Source: an uncultured beta proteobacterium (GTDB taxonomy: Bacteria > Pseudomonadota > Gammaproteobacteria > Burkholderiales > SG8-41). From it: a stretch of DNA of 64,000 nucleotides. The notes beneath the pieces are model-generated. The model was not told the origin of the DNA. It worked only from the letters and a program-made list of their open reading frames with translations, and did no database searches. Location: assembly GCA_903889565.1 (NCBI GenBank), contig CAISYC010000064.1, forward strand, positions 62,001-126,000. The letters are read 5' to 3'. Positions 8,755 to 18,082 of this stretch are shown here, piece after piece (position 1 is the stretch's first letter; every line of letters begins with the position of its first letter). The position numbers and the translations under genes are program-made.

Positions 8755-8982
8755 ATGCTGGAAGTTGATTTGCAGGTGGAAGACCCCCAACTGGGCCAGA
8801 GCGTCGCTGAAACCTGTGCGCGGTTCGGCAGCGTCCGGTCGGTCAAGGTGCACCGTTCGCCTTCTGCATTTGCCCTGGTCGAAATGGCCAACCGCGAACA
8901 AACCAGCGAACTGGCAGCCACTTATGGCGGCTCGACTTTCGGGACCTGCGCGCTGCTTCATCTGCAGCAGAAAGCAACCTAG
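8755..8982 (+). CDS. Small RRM-like protein (75 aa)
   Basis: 75 residues with good AGGAG spacing before the ATG. The pattern FGSVRSVKVHRSPSAFALVEM, with helix-like segments either side and a final hydrophobic strand (CALLHL), resembles the beta-alpha-beta-beta-alpha-beta order of an RNA-recognition motif, with AFALVEM in the place of RNP1. This is pattern resemblance, not a firm assignment; the classical aromatic residues are reduced. Its TAG stop shares CTAG with the stop of the convergent acyltransferase gene. Confidence 0.6.
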   Translation: MLEVDLQVEDPQLGQSVAETCARFGSVRSVKVHRSPSAFALVEMANREQTSELAATYGGSTFGTCALLHLQQKAT

Positions 8983-11165
8983 GCCGAGCCCGCCACTTCG
9001 GTTCCGGCCGGGGCGTGCATCTCCACCAGTTTGGGCCGCGCACTGCCCACCAGCGAGCGCAGGGCAACGTAATCCGTCTTGCCGCTGCCCAGCAAGGGCA
9101 ATTCGGCGACATGCGCGATACGGCGTGCTACCGCCAGGTCCTGACTGCCGAGAGCGCGTGCGGCGCGCTGCAATTCGCCGCGCGACAAAGCCGGATCGGT
9201 GGTGAACAACACCGTACTCTCGCCCACCCCGGGCGCAATCTCGAGCATGGCCGCATGCCGGTGATGCGGCGATGCCTGCTGCGCGATCCGTTCGACCGCC
9301 TCCAACGCAACCATCTCACCGGCAATCTTGACGAATCGCTTGACGCGTCCGATTACGGTTACAAAACCGTCTCGATCCACATCGACGACATCGCCGGTGT
9401 CATACCAGCCGTTGCCGACTTCCGAGCGCGGCAACTGCAGGAGCCCCGGCTGTTCATAGGTCAAATAGCCGCGCAACAGATTAGGCCCCCGCACGTGCAA
9501 ACGACCACCGCGCGAAATGCCTTCAACCGGCGCGAGCCGAAATTCGATTTCGGGGAGAAAGCGGCCCACCGCGTGCGAACGGAACGCACGCGGCGTGTTC
9601 AATGCCAGCACCGGCGAACATTCGGTTGCGCCATAACCTTCGAGGATGCGCAAGCCGAATTTCTCCTGCCAAAGTGCGGCAACGTCGGGATTGAGCTTTT
9701 CGGCGCCCGAGATCACATGGCGGACGCGGTAAAAATCGAACGGATCGGCTTCACGCCCGTAACGCGCGAGGAAGGTGCTGGTGCCGAATAAAAACGTGCA
9801 ATCGCGCATATAGGCGATTTCCGGAATCACGCGGTAACGCAGCGGCGTCGTGTAGAGGTACAAACCGACACCGCACACCAGCGGCATCAAGGTGCAGGCC
9901 GTCAATCCATACGAATGGAATATCGGCAGCGCATTGAGAAATTTGTCTGCTGGCGAAAAATCGATCACCGCGCGCATCTGCTCAATGTTGGCCAGAATGG
10001 CGTCGTGGCTGAGGACCACACCTTTGGGCCGCGATTCGGAGCCCGAGGTAAACAACACGACCGCAGTCGCCGCCGGGTCACGCTGACGCTGGATACTGCG
10101 CGGCCGCCAGCGCGCCCACGCCAGCAACCACAATTTGTCGCGCACGCCGAAATCACGGCGCAGATCCTCGACAAAAATGATACGTTGGTTACATAACGCG
10201 TCGAGCGCCGGGTAGAGTCGCGCGGCCTCGACGAATTTGCGCGAGGTCACGACCGTCCGAATCTTTGCCGCGACACAGGCGCTGCGCAGCGCCTCCGCGC
10301 CCGATGTGTAGTTGAGCAGTGCCGGCACCCGAGCGGCGGCGGCGCAACCGATCAGCATGCCGATGGTCGTCGAGAGATTCGGCATCAAAATGCCGATGAC
10401 TTCGCCTTCGCCGCCGACCCGCGGTGCGAGGCGTGCAAAGGCCGCCGTCGCGCGCAGTAACTCACCATAGGTCTCGCAGCGGCCGCGCACGTCTTCGACA
10501 ATCCCGTGCTTGCGCCCGAAGGTGATGGCGGCGTCCAGCAGCGCCTCGTATAGCGTGCGCCGCGGCCGCGCACGCACCGCGGTAGCGGCCATGGCCGCGC
10601 TCAGGGCATCGCTGGCGCCGCGTCGCTTGGCGCGCGTACCGGTGCCTTCCAAAGCCGGCATGCGTGTCGCCGCATCGATGCGGATTTGCACCCGCGGAAA
10701 CCGGTGCCGCGAAAAGTCACCCGCTACCCGCCCATACCTTGAATACAGCAGCCCGCCGATATGCAGTGGCACGATGGGCGCACCGCAACGCGCGGCAATC
10801 ACCGCGACCGACGGATAAATTTTCATCGCCGACGCGGTGGTCGTCACCCGCCCCTGCGGGAACACCACCACCAATTCGCCAGCTGCAAGCAAGCGCAGCA
10901 GCGCCTTCACCGTTGAAGGTTCCGACAGAGTCAACGTCTGGTGCCGGCAAAACCGCCTCAACAAGCGCGTCCAGATCGCGGTGAAGTCGTCCGCCGGAAC
11001 AATGATTACAGCCCGCTTGGGCAGGAACAAGCCCAGCAGCAAACCGTCGAGCACCGAATCGTGATTGACGATCGCAAGCACGGGACCCGTGGTCAGCGGC
11101 GTTGCGTCGCCAACCAGACGAACCCCGAACAGGAATTTCAAAACGACCTTAAGAATCGCTCGCAT
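8979..11165 (-). CDS. aas: Bifunctional acyltransferase / acyl-ACP synthetase, Aas type
   Basis: About 728 residues, close to the E. coli Aas length. The N-terminal third is a PlsC-type acyltransferase with the NHDSVLDG motif (H-x4-D) after a single hydrophobic stretch. The rest is an AMP-binding adenylate-forming domain with FTSGSESRPKGVVLSHD (P-loop) and EGYGATECSPV. The protein would re-acylate lysophospholipids using acyl-ACP made by its own synthetase domain at the inner membrane. The chosen ATG (11165, MRAILKVVLKF) matches the family's N-terminus; a longer frame to 11225 exists, and no strong ribosome site is seen at either. Confidence 0.85.
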   Translation of the reverse strand: MRAILKVVLKFLFGVRLVGDATPLTTGPVLAIVNHDSVLDGLLLGLFLPKRAVIIVPADDFTAIWTRLLRRFCRHQTLTLSEPSTVKALLRLLAAGELVVVFPQGRVTTTASAMKIYPSVAVIAARCGAPIVPLHIGGLLYSRYGRVAGDFSRHRFPRVQIRIDAATRMPALEGTGTRAKRRGASDALSAAMAATAVRARPRRTLYEALLDAAITFGRKHGIVEDVRGRCETYGELLRATAAFARLAPRVGGEGEVIGILMPNLSTTIGMLIGCAAAARVPALLNYTSGAEALRSACVAAKIRTVVTSRKFVEAARLYPALDALCNQRIIFVEDLRRDFGVRDKLWLLAWARWRPRSIQRQRDPAATAVVLFTSGSESRPKGVVLSHDAILANIEQMRAVIDFSPADKFLNALPIFHSYGLTACTLMPLVCGVGLYLYTTPLRYRVIPEIAYMRDCTFLFGTSTFLARYGREADPFDFYRVRHVISGAEKLNPDVAALWQEKFGLRILEGYGATECSPVLALNTPRAFRSHAVGRFLPEIEFRLAPVEGISRGGRLHVRGPNLLRGYLTYEQPGLLQLPRSEVGNGWYDTGDVVDVDRDGFVTVIGRVKRFVKIAGEMVALEAVERIAQQASPHHRHAAMLEIAPGVGESTVLFTTDPALSRGELQRAARALGSQDLAVARRIAHVAELPLLGSGKTDYVALRSLVGSARPKLVEMHAPAGTEVAGSA

Positions 11166-11322
11166 GGTGAGGATATTAATGCAGTTCCCGCGCGTTGGGC
11201 AGCATGAGAACCCGGCAAATACCAAATGCCACTGGTGGAAGAAACGCCGTGGACTTAAAAAAATAATTATGAGCCTGTTTTTTGGGCAGCCCTACTTACC
11301 GCTGTTTTTAAAGGATAAAAAG

Positions 11323-11349
11323 TCAAATCTATCAATTTGTTAGATTTGA
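11323..11349. repeat. Perfect 9-bp inverted repeat upstream of the DSF synthase gene
   Basis: TCAAATCTA at 11323-11331 and TAGATTTGA at 11341-11349 are perfect complements separated by 9 bases in an AT-rich intergenic region. The right arm overlaps the predicted -35 of the rpfF promoter. The arrangement suits a dimeric regulator binding two successive helical turns; no T-run follows, so it is not a terminator. Confidence 0.55.
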
Positions 11350-11374
11350 TTTGTCATTTATTTTTGCCTTTAAT
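11346..11374 (+). promoter_or_regulatory. Predicted sigma-70 promoter of the DSF synthase gene
   Basis: TTGATT (11346-11351) and TTTAAT (11369-11374) are spaced 17 bases apart in AT-rich sequence. Transcription would start near 11382, leaving a leader of about 50 bases before the ATG at 11433, which has AGGAG upstream. The -35 overlaps the right arm of the inverted repeat, pointing to regulation there. Confidence 0.5.
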
Positions 11375-11432
11375 GAAAGTGCCGCAAACGACGGCCTGTC
11401 TTCCGTAACCGCCCACAAACAGGAGAAATGAC

Positions 11433-12380
11433 ATGAATATTTTCGACATCCCGCAAGAGATGCTGCGCAATCCACTGCCCGAAGCCCTGCGGCAACCCGC
11501 CCCGCCATTACAAAATCCTCACGCCGCCGAATTCGTCATTTCCGACCAGTTGCGCGCCTGCTATGAGCCCAACCAGCGTGCCATGTGGTCGCGCTGGAAT
11601 CCGGCGCCGCGCCCCTGCTTCAACGCCGGATTGCTGGCCGACATCCGCAGTTACCATGACTTTCTCGCCTCCACCAATGGTCATTTGGAACTGAATGGCG
11701 AACAACATGCCATCGATTACGTAATCCTGGCCTCCGCCAAGCCCGGCGTTTTCAATCTCGGCGGCGACCTTGATTTGTTCAAAAAGCTTATTGGCGAGCA
11801 GAATCGCGCCGAACTTCTGCGCTACGGCCGCGCCTGCATTGACGTCCTCTATTCCAACTACAGCGCCTTCGGACTTCCGTGCACCACCATCTCGCTGGTG
11901 CAGGGCGACGCCTTGGGCGGTGGCTTTGAAGCGGCCCTCTCTGGAGACATGATCGTCGCGGAAAAAAGCGCTCGCTTCGGCTTTCCCGAAATCCTCTTCA
12001 ACCTGTTCCCGGGCATGGGCGCCTACTCCTTTCTCGACCGTCGCATCGGCCAGCGCGGTGCCGAGGAACTGATTACCAGCGGGCGCATTTATACCGCGCA
12101 GGAAATGTTCGACAAGGGCGTGGTCGATCAGGTGATTGAGGATGGCTGCGGCGAAACCGAGTTGGCTGCCCTGATCGAACGCCGCAAACGCAGCCAGAAC
12201 GGCCTCGCCGCGCTGGCGCAGACACGCCGGCGCGTTCACCGCATCGAATACAGCGAATTGCTGGAAGTGGTCGAAATCTGGGTCGACAGCGCGCTGCGCC
12301 TGAATCCGCGCGACCTCAAGTTGATGAACCGTCTGGTCACCCGTCAGAACGGTTTGGGCGAATCCCATCAGGTGCACTGA
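11433..12380 (+). CDS. rpfF: DSF-family quorum signal synthase (RpfF, crotonase fold)
   Basis: 315 residues of the enoyl-CoA hydratase superfamily with strong likeness to RpfF, which makes cis-2-unsaturated fatty acid signals (DSF/BDSF) from 3-hydroxyacyl-ACP by dehydration and thioester cleavage. The two catalytic glutamates are present as E166 (GGGFEAALS) and E186 (GFPEILFNLFPGMGAYSFL), 20 residues apart as in Xanthomonas RpfF. The N-terminus is longer than the roughly 289-residue Xcc protein. AGGAG precedes the ATG. The neighbouring MerR/PAS/GGDEF/EAL gene is a likely receptor, in the manner of Burkholderia RpfF-RpfR, although a terminator-like hairpin separates them. Role as signal synthase is inferred from conserved residues. 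Confidence 0.85.
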   Translation: MNIFDIPQEMLRNPLPEALRQPAPPLQNPHAAEFVISDQLRACYEPNQRAMWSRWNPAPRPCFNAGLLADIRSYHDFLASTNGHLELNGEQHAIDYVILASAKPGVFNLGGDLDLFKKLIGEQNRAELLRYGRACIDVLYSNYSAFGLPCTTISLVQGDALGGGFEAALSGDMIVAEKSARFGFPEILFNLFPGMGAYSFLDRRIGQRGAEELITSGRIYTAQEMFDKGVVDQVIEDGCGETELAALIERRKRSQNGLAALAQTRRRVHRIEYSELLEVVEIWVDSALRLNPRDLKLMNRLVTRQNGLGESHQVH

Positions 12381-12400
12381 GCGGTGCCTGCATGCGGGAT

Positions 12401-12457
12401 AGCGCCGGTCGGCCGCCGCGGCCCCCTTTCCAAAGCCGCCGGCCGGCGCTGCTTTTT
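12401..12457 (+). terminator. Terminator-like hairpin after rpfF
   Basis: AGCGCCGGTCGG (12401-12412) pairs with CCGGCCGGCGCT (12439-12450) with one mismatch; GC then five Ts follow (12453-12457). The loop is long (26 bases) and itself GC-rich, so efficiency is uncertain. It would reduce read-through from rpfF into the GGDEF/EAL gene. Confidence 0.5.
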
Positions 12458-12570
12458 CCGCAATTCAACCCGCATCGCATTGCAGCGAGGGGCAGATCCG
12501 CGCATCCCCGTCCCCCCGTCAGCAGCGGCACCCTTTACGCAGATGGCGACCGTGAAAAAAAGAGACTAAG

Positions 12571-14550
12571 ATGAAAATCCATGGCATCAGCATAGGGCGC
12601 GCGGCGCACAACATCGTGGCGGACGAAGGCCTTTACTACACGATTCAGGAGGTTTCCGGGAAGCTCGGCATCCCGATCCAGAAGCTGCGACGCTGGGATC
12701 AGGACGGCGTGCTCACGGCGCAACGCTCCTTCGGCGGACACCGCCGCTATCTGCGCGAACTGATTGACCGACTGGCGGCGCAGTCGATCAGCCCCGACAA
12801 GACTTCCAAGCAGCTCGCCACGATCAAAAAATCGCTGGCGGAAAAACAACGCATTATCCAGCTGCTGCTCGACAGCGAGCACCGTTACCGCGACCTTGTC
12901 GAGACCTCGCACGACCTCGTGTGGACGACCGACCCGCAAGGCCGCTTCACCTATCTGAACAACGCGGCCCGCGATATCTTCGGCCTCGCCCCGCGCGACC
13001 TCAGCGGCAGATGCTTTTTCGACTTCGAAGCCGGCAACGCGCATATCGCCAACCGGCGCTTTCTCGCGCTGCTCAGACGCAACGGCGAGATTCGCGACTA
13101 CGTCACGCATGTCGTCACCGCACGCGGCGACAGCCGCTGGATCGGCATCAATGCGCGCACCCTGCTCGACGACAACCGCGAGATCATGGGCATCCGCGGC
13201 ACCGCGCGCGACATCACCGAACAGCATCTGGCGACGCGCCGCATCGAGCACCTCGCAATGCACGATACGCTGACCGATCTGCCCAACCGCGTCGCCCTGC
13301 AGACGCGCATCGAGACCAGCATCCCCGGCGGCACGCCGGGCGCCCTGCTGCTGCTTGACATCGATCACTTCAAATACGTCAACGACAATTACGGCCATCG
13401 GACCGGAGACCAGTTGATTCGCGGCGTCGGCAGCGCGCTGCGCGACATGATGCGCGAATTCTCAGGCGAACTGTATCGGCTCGGCGGCGACGAATTTGCC
13501 ATTCATCTGCCCGGCTGCCTGCGTCAGGACGCGATCGATGTTGCCGAGCGCGCACTCGACACCGTTCAACACTACCGCCTGCAGGCCAGCGGCAATCGCG
13601 GCATCTCCAATCTGTCGACCTCGATCGGCATCGCGCTCTATCCGTTCCACGGCGAGACCGTCGGCGAACTGCTGTCGAACGTCGATATCGCGATGTATCA
13701 GGCCAAGGAACACGGCCGCAACCGCCATGTCATCTTCGATCGCGGTTCGGAGGCCATGCGCAACACGCACAAGCGCGTGCACTGGTCGATGAAGCTGCGC
13801 GAGGCGATCGACGGCGACCGCCTGCTGCTGTTTGCGCAACCGGTAGTGCGGCTCGCCGACCGCAAAACCATGCATCACGAGATCCTGCTGCGTCTGCGTG
13901 ACGACGACGGAAAAATCGTCATGCCCGGCCACTTCATCGAGATCGCGGAATCGATCGGCATGATCAAGGAACTCGACATGTGCGTAGTCGAAAAACTGCT
14001 TCTGCACATGCACCATAACGACCAGATCGGCCGCAAACTGCGCTATTTCGTCAATCTGTCGCGCGTAAGCATTTCCGACGCGAACTGGGTCAAGCGCTTC
14101 ATCAACATGCTGTCGGTCAGCAAGATCGATCCCGGCCAGCTCGTGTTCGAAATCACCGAGACAGCGGCGATGTCGGAGATCGACGTCACGCTGAATTTCA
14201 TCCGCCGTGTCAAGGATCTGGGCAGCCGTTTTGCGCTCGACGATTTCGGCGCCGGCTTCAGTTCTTTCTACTACCTGAAGCGCTTCGAAGTCGATTACCT
14301 GAAAATCGACGGCGGCTTCATCCGCGATCTCGCCAGCGACGGCAGCAACCAGGTATTCGTCAAGGCGCTCAACGATGTCGCACGCGGCATGGGCAAACAG
14401 GTCATTGCCGAATGGGTGGAGACGCCGGAAGTCCTGCAGATCCTGCAGGACATCGGCGCGCAGTACGGCCAGGGCTATTTGTTCAGCCCGCCGCGTCTGC
14501 TCGAGGGCAAACTCGACGACGGCGCGGTCGGCGACTTCAGCGCGGCCTAG
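12571..14550 (+). CDS. MerR-type HTH / PAS / GGDEF / EAL protein, probable DSF-responsive c-di-GMP enzyme
   Basis: 659 residues. Residues ~22-70 form a MerR-type DNA-binding segment (YYTIQEVSGKLGIP...RRW...GHRRY). A PAS domain follows (~105-215, from RYRDLVETSHDLVWTTD), then GGDEF with intact RLGGDEF near residue 305, then an EAL domain (~400-650). In the latter the signature reads EIL, and the other catalytic positions (FVNLS, EITE, DDFGAGFS, YLKIDG, IAEWVE) are kept, so both synthase and hydrolase activity are possible. Burkholderia RpfR has PAS-GGDEF-EAL beside rpfF and binds BDSF through PAS; here a DNA-binding head replaces the RpfR N-terminal domain. No good ribosome site is seen before the ATG. 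Its stop shares CTAG with the convergent NUDIX gene. Confidence 0.88.
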   Translation: MKIHGISIGRAAHNIVADEGLYYTIQEVSGKLGIPIQKLRRWDQDGVLTAQRSFGGHRRYLRELIDRLAAQSISPDKTSKQLATIKKSLAEKQRIIQLLLDSEHRYRDLVETSHDLVWTTDPQGRFTYLNNAARDIFGLAPRDLSGRCFFDFEAGNAHIANRRFLALLRRNGEIRDYVTHVVTARGDSRWIGINARTLLDDNREIMGIRGTARDITEQHLATRRIEHLAMHDTLTDLPNRVALQTRIETSIPGGTPGALLLLDIDHFKYVNDNYGHRTGDQLIRGVGSALRDMMREFSGELYRLGGDEFAIHLPGCLRQDAIDVAERALDTVQHYRLQASGNRGISNLSTSIGIALYPFHGETVGELLSNVDIAMYQAKEHGRNRHVIFDRGSEAMRNTHKRVHWSMKLREAIDGDRLLLFAQPVVRLADRKTMHHEILLRLRDDDGKIVMPGHFIEIAESIGMIKELDMCVVEKLLLHMHHNDQIGRKLRYFVNLSRVSISDANWVKRFINMLSVSKIDPGQLVFEITETAAMSEIDVTLNFIRRVKDLGSRFALDDFGAGFSSFYYLKRFEVDYLKIDGGFIRDLASDGSNQVFVKALNDVARGMGKQVIAEWVETPEVLQILQDIGAQYGQGYLFSPPRLLEGKLDDGAVGDFSAA

Positions 14551-15110
14551 GCTTTTTCGCCTGTCTGCATGGCCGCCAGCCACAGCAGGCCGGCGACGGT
14601 CTTGATATCGGTGATTGCGCCGCTCCTGATCGCAGCCAGCGCATCGCCGATTTTGGTGGGCAATACCTCCAGAAACTCGCCGTCATCGAGGGCGCGTCCG
14701 ACTTCGTGCAAGTCTGTGGCGAGAAACAGTTCGATCCGCTCGTCCGAATAGCCGATGCAGGGATGCAGCGTCGACAGGTGACGCCAGTGTGCCGCCTCGT
14801 AACCGCACTCCTCGCGCAGTTCGCGCCGCGCCGTCGCCAGCGGCTCTTCGCCCGCCTCCATCTTGCCGGCCGGAAGTTCGAGAAAATGTCGTTGCAAGGG
14901 ATAACGGAATTGGCGTTCCAGAAGCACCGTGTCGGCATCGAGCAAGGCGATCATCGCCACCGCGCCCGGATGCTTGACCCATTCGCGCCCCGACAGCGAA
15001 CCGTCGGGCAGGCGCACCGTGTCTTCGTAGAGTTTCAGCAGTTTGCCGTCGTAGGCCAGGCGGCCGTCGACGCGGGTCTCGGTAAAATCGGCCTTGCCGT
15101 CATCCGCCAT
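14547..15110 (-). CDS. nudF: NUDIX hydrolase, ADP-ribose pyrophosphatase type
   Basis: 187 residues with a full NUDIX box (G-x5-E-x7-REL-x-EE-x-G, read as KMEAGEEPLATARRELREEC). The upstream beta-rich N-terminus (YDGKLLKLYEDTVRLPDG) and the hydrophobic residue pattern match the ADP-ribose/NDP-sugar group. It is cotranscribed at the end of the nuo operon, 12 bases after nuoN, a common betaproteobacterial arrangement. It hydrolyses ADP-ribose to AMP and ribose 5-phosphate, or related nucleotides; exact substrate is inferred. Confidence 0.85.
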   Translation of the reverse strand: MADDGKADFTETRVDGRLAYDGKLLKLYEDTVRLPDGSLSGREWVKHPGAVAMIALLDADTVLLERQFRYPLQRHFLELPAGKMEAGEEPLATARRELREECGYEAAHWRHLSTLHPCIGYSDERIELFLATDLHEVGRALDDGEFLEVLPTKIGDALAAIRSGAITDIKTVAGLLWLAAMQTGEKA

Positions 15111-15122
15111 ACGGTGGAATGA

Positions 15123-16571
15123 TCAGAGCGACAACGCCACCGAATACGCGCAGATCGCCATCAGCATGCCGGGGAACAGGCCGAAGCCGAGCACGGCGAG
15201 TCCGTTCAGACTCAGCACCCAGCGCATCGGCAGGTTGGCGACGATCGGCGAATGATCCTGCGGCGCATCGAAGTACATCAGCTTGACGATGCGCAGATAG
15301 TAGAAAGCGCCGATCAGCGAGAACAGCACCGCCACCACCGCCAGCCACACATACCCCGATTCGACCACCGCCCACAGCACCGACAACTTGGCATAGAAAC
15401 CGACCACCGGCGGCACGCCCGCCATCGAAAACATCAACAGCAGCATGAGAGCCGCGTACCACGGGCTGCGTTGATTGAGGCCCTTGTAGTCGTCGAGGTT
15501 TTCCGCTTCGAAACCGTCGCGCGACAGCAGCAGCATGATGCCGAAGGTGCCGAGCGTGGTCAGCACGTAAACCACCACATAGAACATCGCCGCCGCATAG
15601 CCTTCGGCAGTTCCGCTCAATACACCCAGCAGCAGAAATCCCATGTGCGAGATGGCCGAATAGGCCAGCATGCGCTTCAAATTGGTCTGCGCGATCGCCG
15701 TCACATTGCCGATCGCCAGCGACAGCACTGCCATGATGATCAGCATCCACTGCCATTGCTCGACGAGGAAGGCTGCGCCCAGACCCGACACCAGCAACCG
15801 CATCACGAAGGCGAAGGCCGCCAGTTTCGGCGCCGTGCCGATGAACAGCGTGACTGCCGTCGGTGCCCCCTGGTAGACGTCCGGCACCCACATGTGGAAT
15901 GGCACTGCCGACAGCTTGAAGCCAAGGCCGGCAACGATAAACACCAGCGCAAAAGCCAGAATTGTCGTATCCGCCTCGCCGCCGCTGATGACTTCCGCCA
16001 TGACGTCGATGTCGAGCGAACCGGTTGCGCCGTAAAGCATCGACATGCCGTAGAGCAGCATGCCGGAGGCGAGCGCGCCCAGCACAAAATACTTCATCGC
16101 CGCTTCGGTCGCCTGCGCCGAATCGCGCTGCAACGCGATCATCGCGTAGAGCGACAGGCTCAGCAGTTCCAGCCCGAGATAAAGGGTCAGCATGCTGCTG
16201 CCCGAGACCATCACCAGCATGCCCAGCGTGGCAAACAGCGCCAGCACGAAGAATTCGCCGCGGAACATGTCGCGCGAACGGATATACGCCTGCGAGTAGA
16301 TCAGCACCACCGCGACGCTGGCGTAGATGCACATCTTGAGGACGCTGGCCAGCGGGTCGGCGACGAACATGTCGCTGAACGGCTCGATATCATTGACCGG
16401 CTGTGAAAAGGCTGTGATCAGAAAACAGCCGAGCAGCGTGAACAGCGTCAGAACATAGGTCAGGTCGCGCTGCGCATCGGTCAGGAACAGATCCAGCAGC
16501 AGGATCACGCAAATCATGCACAGCAGGAAGACCTCGGCGTAGGCCGGCGCGAGCGAGAGAAGAAAGTCCAT
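15123..16571 (-). CDS. nuoN: NADH-quinone oxidoreductase subunit N
   Basis: 482 residues, antiporter-like membrane subunit of complex I with about 14 helices. The Proton_antipo_M core ([18 protein letters not shown], later [16 protein letters not shown]) is complete. The start follows the nuoM stop with one base between, and the nudix gene follows. This is the last gene of the 14-gene nuo operon and completes the proton-pumping arm. Confidence 0.96.
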   Translation of the reverse strand: MDFLLSLAPAYAEVFLLCMICVILLLDLFLTDAQRDLTYVLTLFTLLGCFLITAFSQPVNDIEPFSDMFVADPLASVLKMCIYASVAVVLIYSQAYIRSRDMFRGEFFVLALFATLGMLVMVSGSSMLTLYLGLELLSLSLYAMIALQRDSAQATEAAMKYFVLGALASGMLLYGMSMLYGATGSLDIDVMAEVISGGEADTTILAFALVFIVAGLGFKLSAVPFHMWVPDVYQGAPTAVTLFIGTAPKLAAFAFVMRLLVSGLGAAFLVEQWQWMLIIMAVLSLAIGNVTAIAQTNLKRMLAYSAISHMGFLLLGVLSGTAEGYAAAMFYVVVYVLTTLGTFGIMLLLSRDGFEAENLDDYKGLNQRSPWYAALMLLLMFSMAGVPPVVGFYAKLSVLWAVVESGYVWLAVVAVLFSLIGAFYYLRIVKLMYFDAPQDHSPIVANLPMRWVLSLNGLAVLGFGLFPGMLMAICAYSVALSL

Positions 16572-16572
16572 C

Positions 16573-18063
16573 CTACATTCCGATCAATAATTTGCGGCCA
16601 GGTGCGGCCAGCCGCAGGATTTCGTTGACCGATTCGTGCAATACCGCGCCGAACGGCGCCGGATACAGGCCGATCAGGAGCACGAACAACGCAAGCACGC
16701 CGAGGATGAAGAATTCGCGGCGCGAAATGTCGGCCAGTTCCTCGACGTGGTGGTTGGCGACCGCGCCGAACATGACGCGCTTGTACATCCACAGGGTGTA
16801 GGCGGCGCCGAAGATCAGCGTGGTGGCGGCCAGCGCGCCGTACCAGAAATTGAATTTCACCGTGGCAAGTATGACCAGCCATTCGCCGACGAAGCCGCTG
16901 GTGCCCGGTAAACCGGAATTGGCCATTGCAAAGAGCATGAACAGCGCGGCAAACACCGGCATCTTGTTGACCACGCCGCCGTAATCCGCGATCAGGCGCG
17001 AATGCATGCGGTCGTAGAGCACGCCGACGCAAAGAAACATCGCCGCCGAAATGAAGCCGTGGGAAATCATCTGCAGGATGGCGCCTTCCATGCCCTGCGC
17101 GCTGAAGATGAAGATGCCGAGTGTAACGAAGCCCATGTGCGAAATTGACGAATAGGCGATCAACTTCTTCATGTCCGCCTGCACCAGAGCGACGAGACCG
17201 ATGTAAACAACCGCAATCAGCGACAACGCGATGACGAAGCCCGACAACTCGTGACTCGCATCCGGGGCGATGGGCAGGCTCAGCCGCAGAAAACCGTAAC
17301 CGCCCAGTTTCAGCATGATGGCCGCCAGCACCACCGAGCCGCCGGTCGGCGCCTCGACGTGGGCGTCCGGCAACCACGTGTGCACCGGCCACATTGGCAC
17401 CTTGACCGCGAAGGCCAGCATAAAGGCAGCGAAAATGGCGATCTGCGTGCCCAGGGACAGGGGCAATTCGTAGAAACGCTGCAAGGAAAAGCTGCCGCCG
17501 GATGCGTTATAGAGATAAATCAGCGCGACCAGCGAAAGCAGCGAGCCCATCAGCGTATACAGGAAGAACTTGACCGCAGCGTAGACGCGGTTCGGCCCGC
17601 CCCACACGCCGATGATGATGAACATCGGAATCAGGGTGGCCTCGAAGAATACATAGAACAACAATGCATCGAGCGCACAGAACACGCCGTTCATGAGGCC
17701 CGACAGGATCAGGAAGGCCGCCATGTACTGCGAGACGCGCTCCTTGATCACCTCCCAGCCGGCGATCACCACCAGCACGGTGGTAATGCAATTCAACAGG
17801 ATCAGCAGCAGCGACATGCCGTCGATGCCAAGGTTGTAATTGACGTTGAAGGCGGCAATCCACGGCGTTGATTCGAGAAATTGGAAGTCGGCCGTCTTGA
17901 GGTCGAATTGCAGCCACAGCGGCAACGCCACCACCAGGCCGGCGATGGCACCGAGCAGCGCAATGATGCGGGCGGCGCGTTGATTGCGGTCGCCGATCGC
18001 CAGCACGGCGAGGCCGGCAAAGATCGGCGTCCAGATGACGAGGCTGAGGATGGGCAGGTTCAT
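16573..18063 (-). CDS. nuoM: NADH-quinone oxidoreductase subunit M
   Basis: 496 residues, antiporter-like membrane subunit. Typical motifs are the charged-helix glutamate region ([19 protein letters not shown]), [20 protein letters not shown], and [14 protein letters not shown]. Full length for the family. Lies between nuoL and nuoN with near-abutting ends, so translated from one transcript. Confidence 0.96.
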   Translation of the reverse strand: MNLPILSLVIWTPIFAGLAVLAIGDRNQRAARIIALLGAIAGLVVALPLWLQFDLKTADFQFLESTPWIAAFNVNYNLGIDGMSLLLILLNCITTVLVVIAGWEVIKERVSQYMAAFLILSGLMNGVFCALDALLFYVFFEATLIPMFIIIGVWGGPNRVYAAVKFFLYTLMGSLLSLVALIYLYNASGGSFSLQRFYELPLSLGTQIAIFAAFMLAFAVKVPMWPVHTWLPDAHVEAPTGGSVVLAAIMLKLGGYGFLRLSLPIAPDASHELSGFVIALSLIAVVYIGLVALVQADMKKLIAYSSISHMGFVTLGIFIFSAQGMEGAILQMISHGFISAAMFLCVGVLYDRMHSRLIADYGGVVNKMPVFAALFMLFAMANSGLPGTSGFVGEWLVILATVKFNFWYGALAATTLIFGAAYTLWMYKRVMFGAVANHHVEELADISRREFFILGVLALFVLLIGLYPAPFGAVLHESVNEILRLAAPGRKLLIGM

Positions 18064-18082
18064 TATTATTTTGGGCTTTCGC

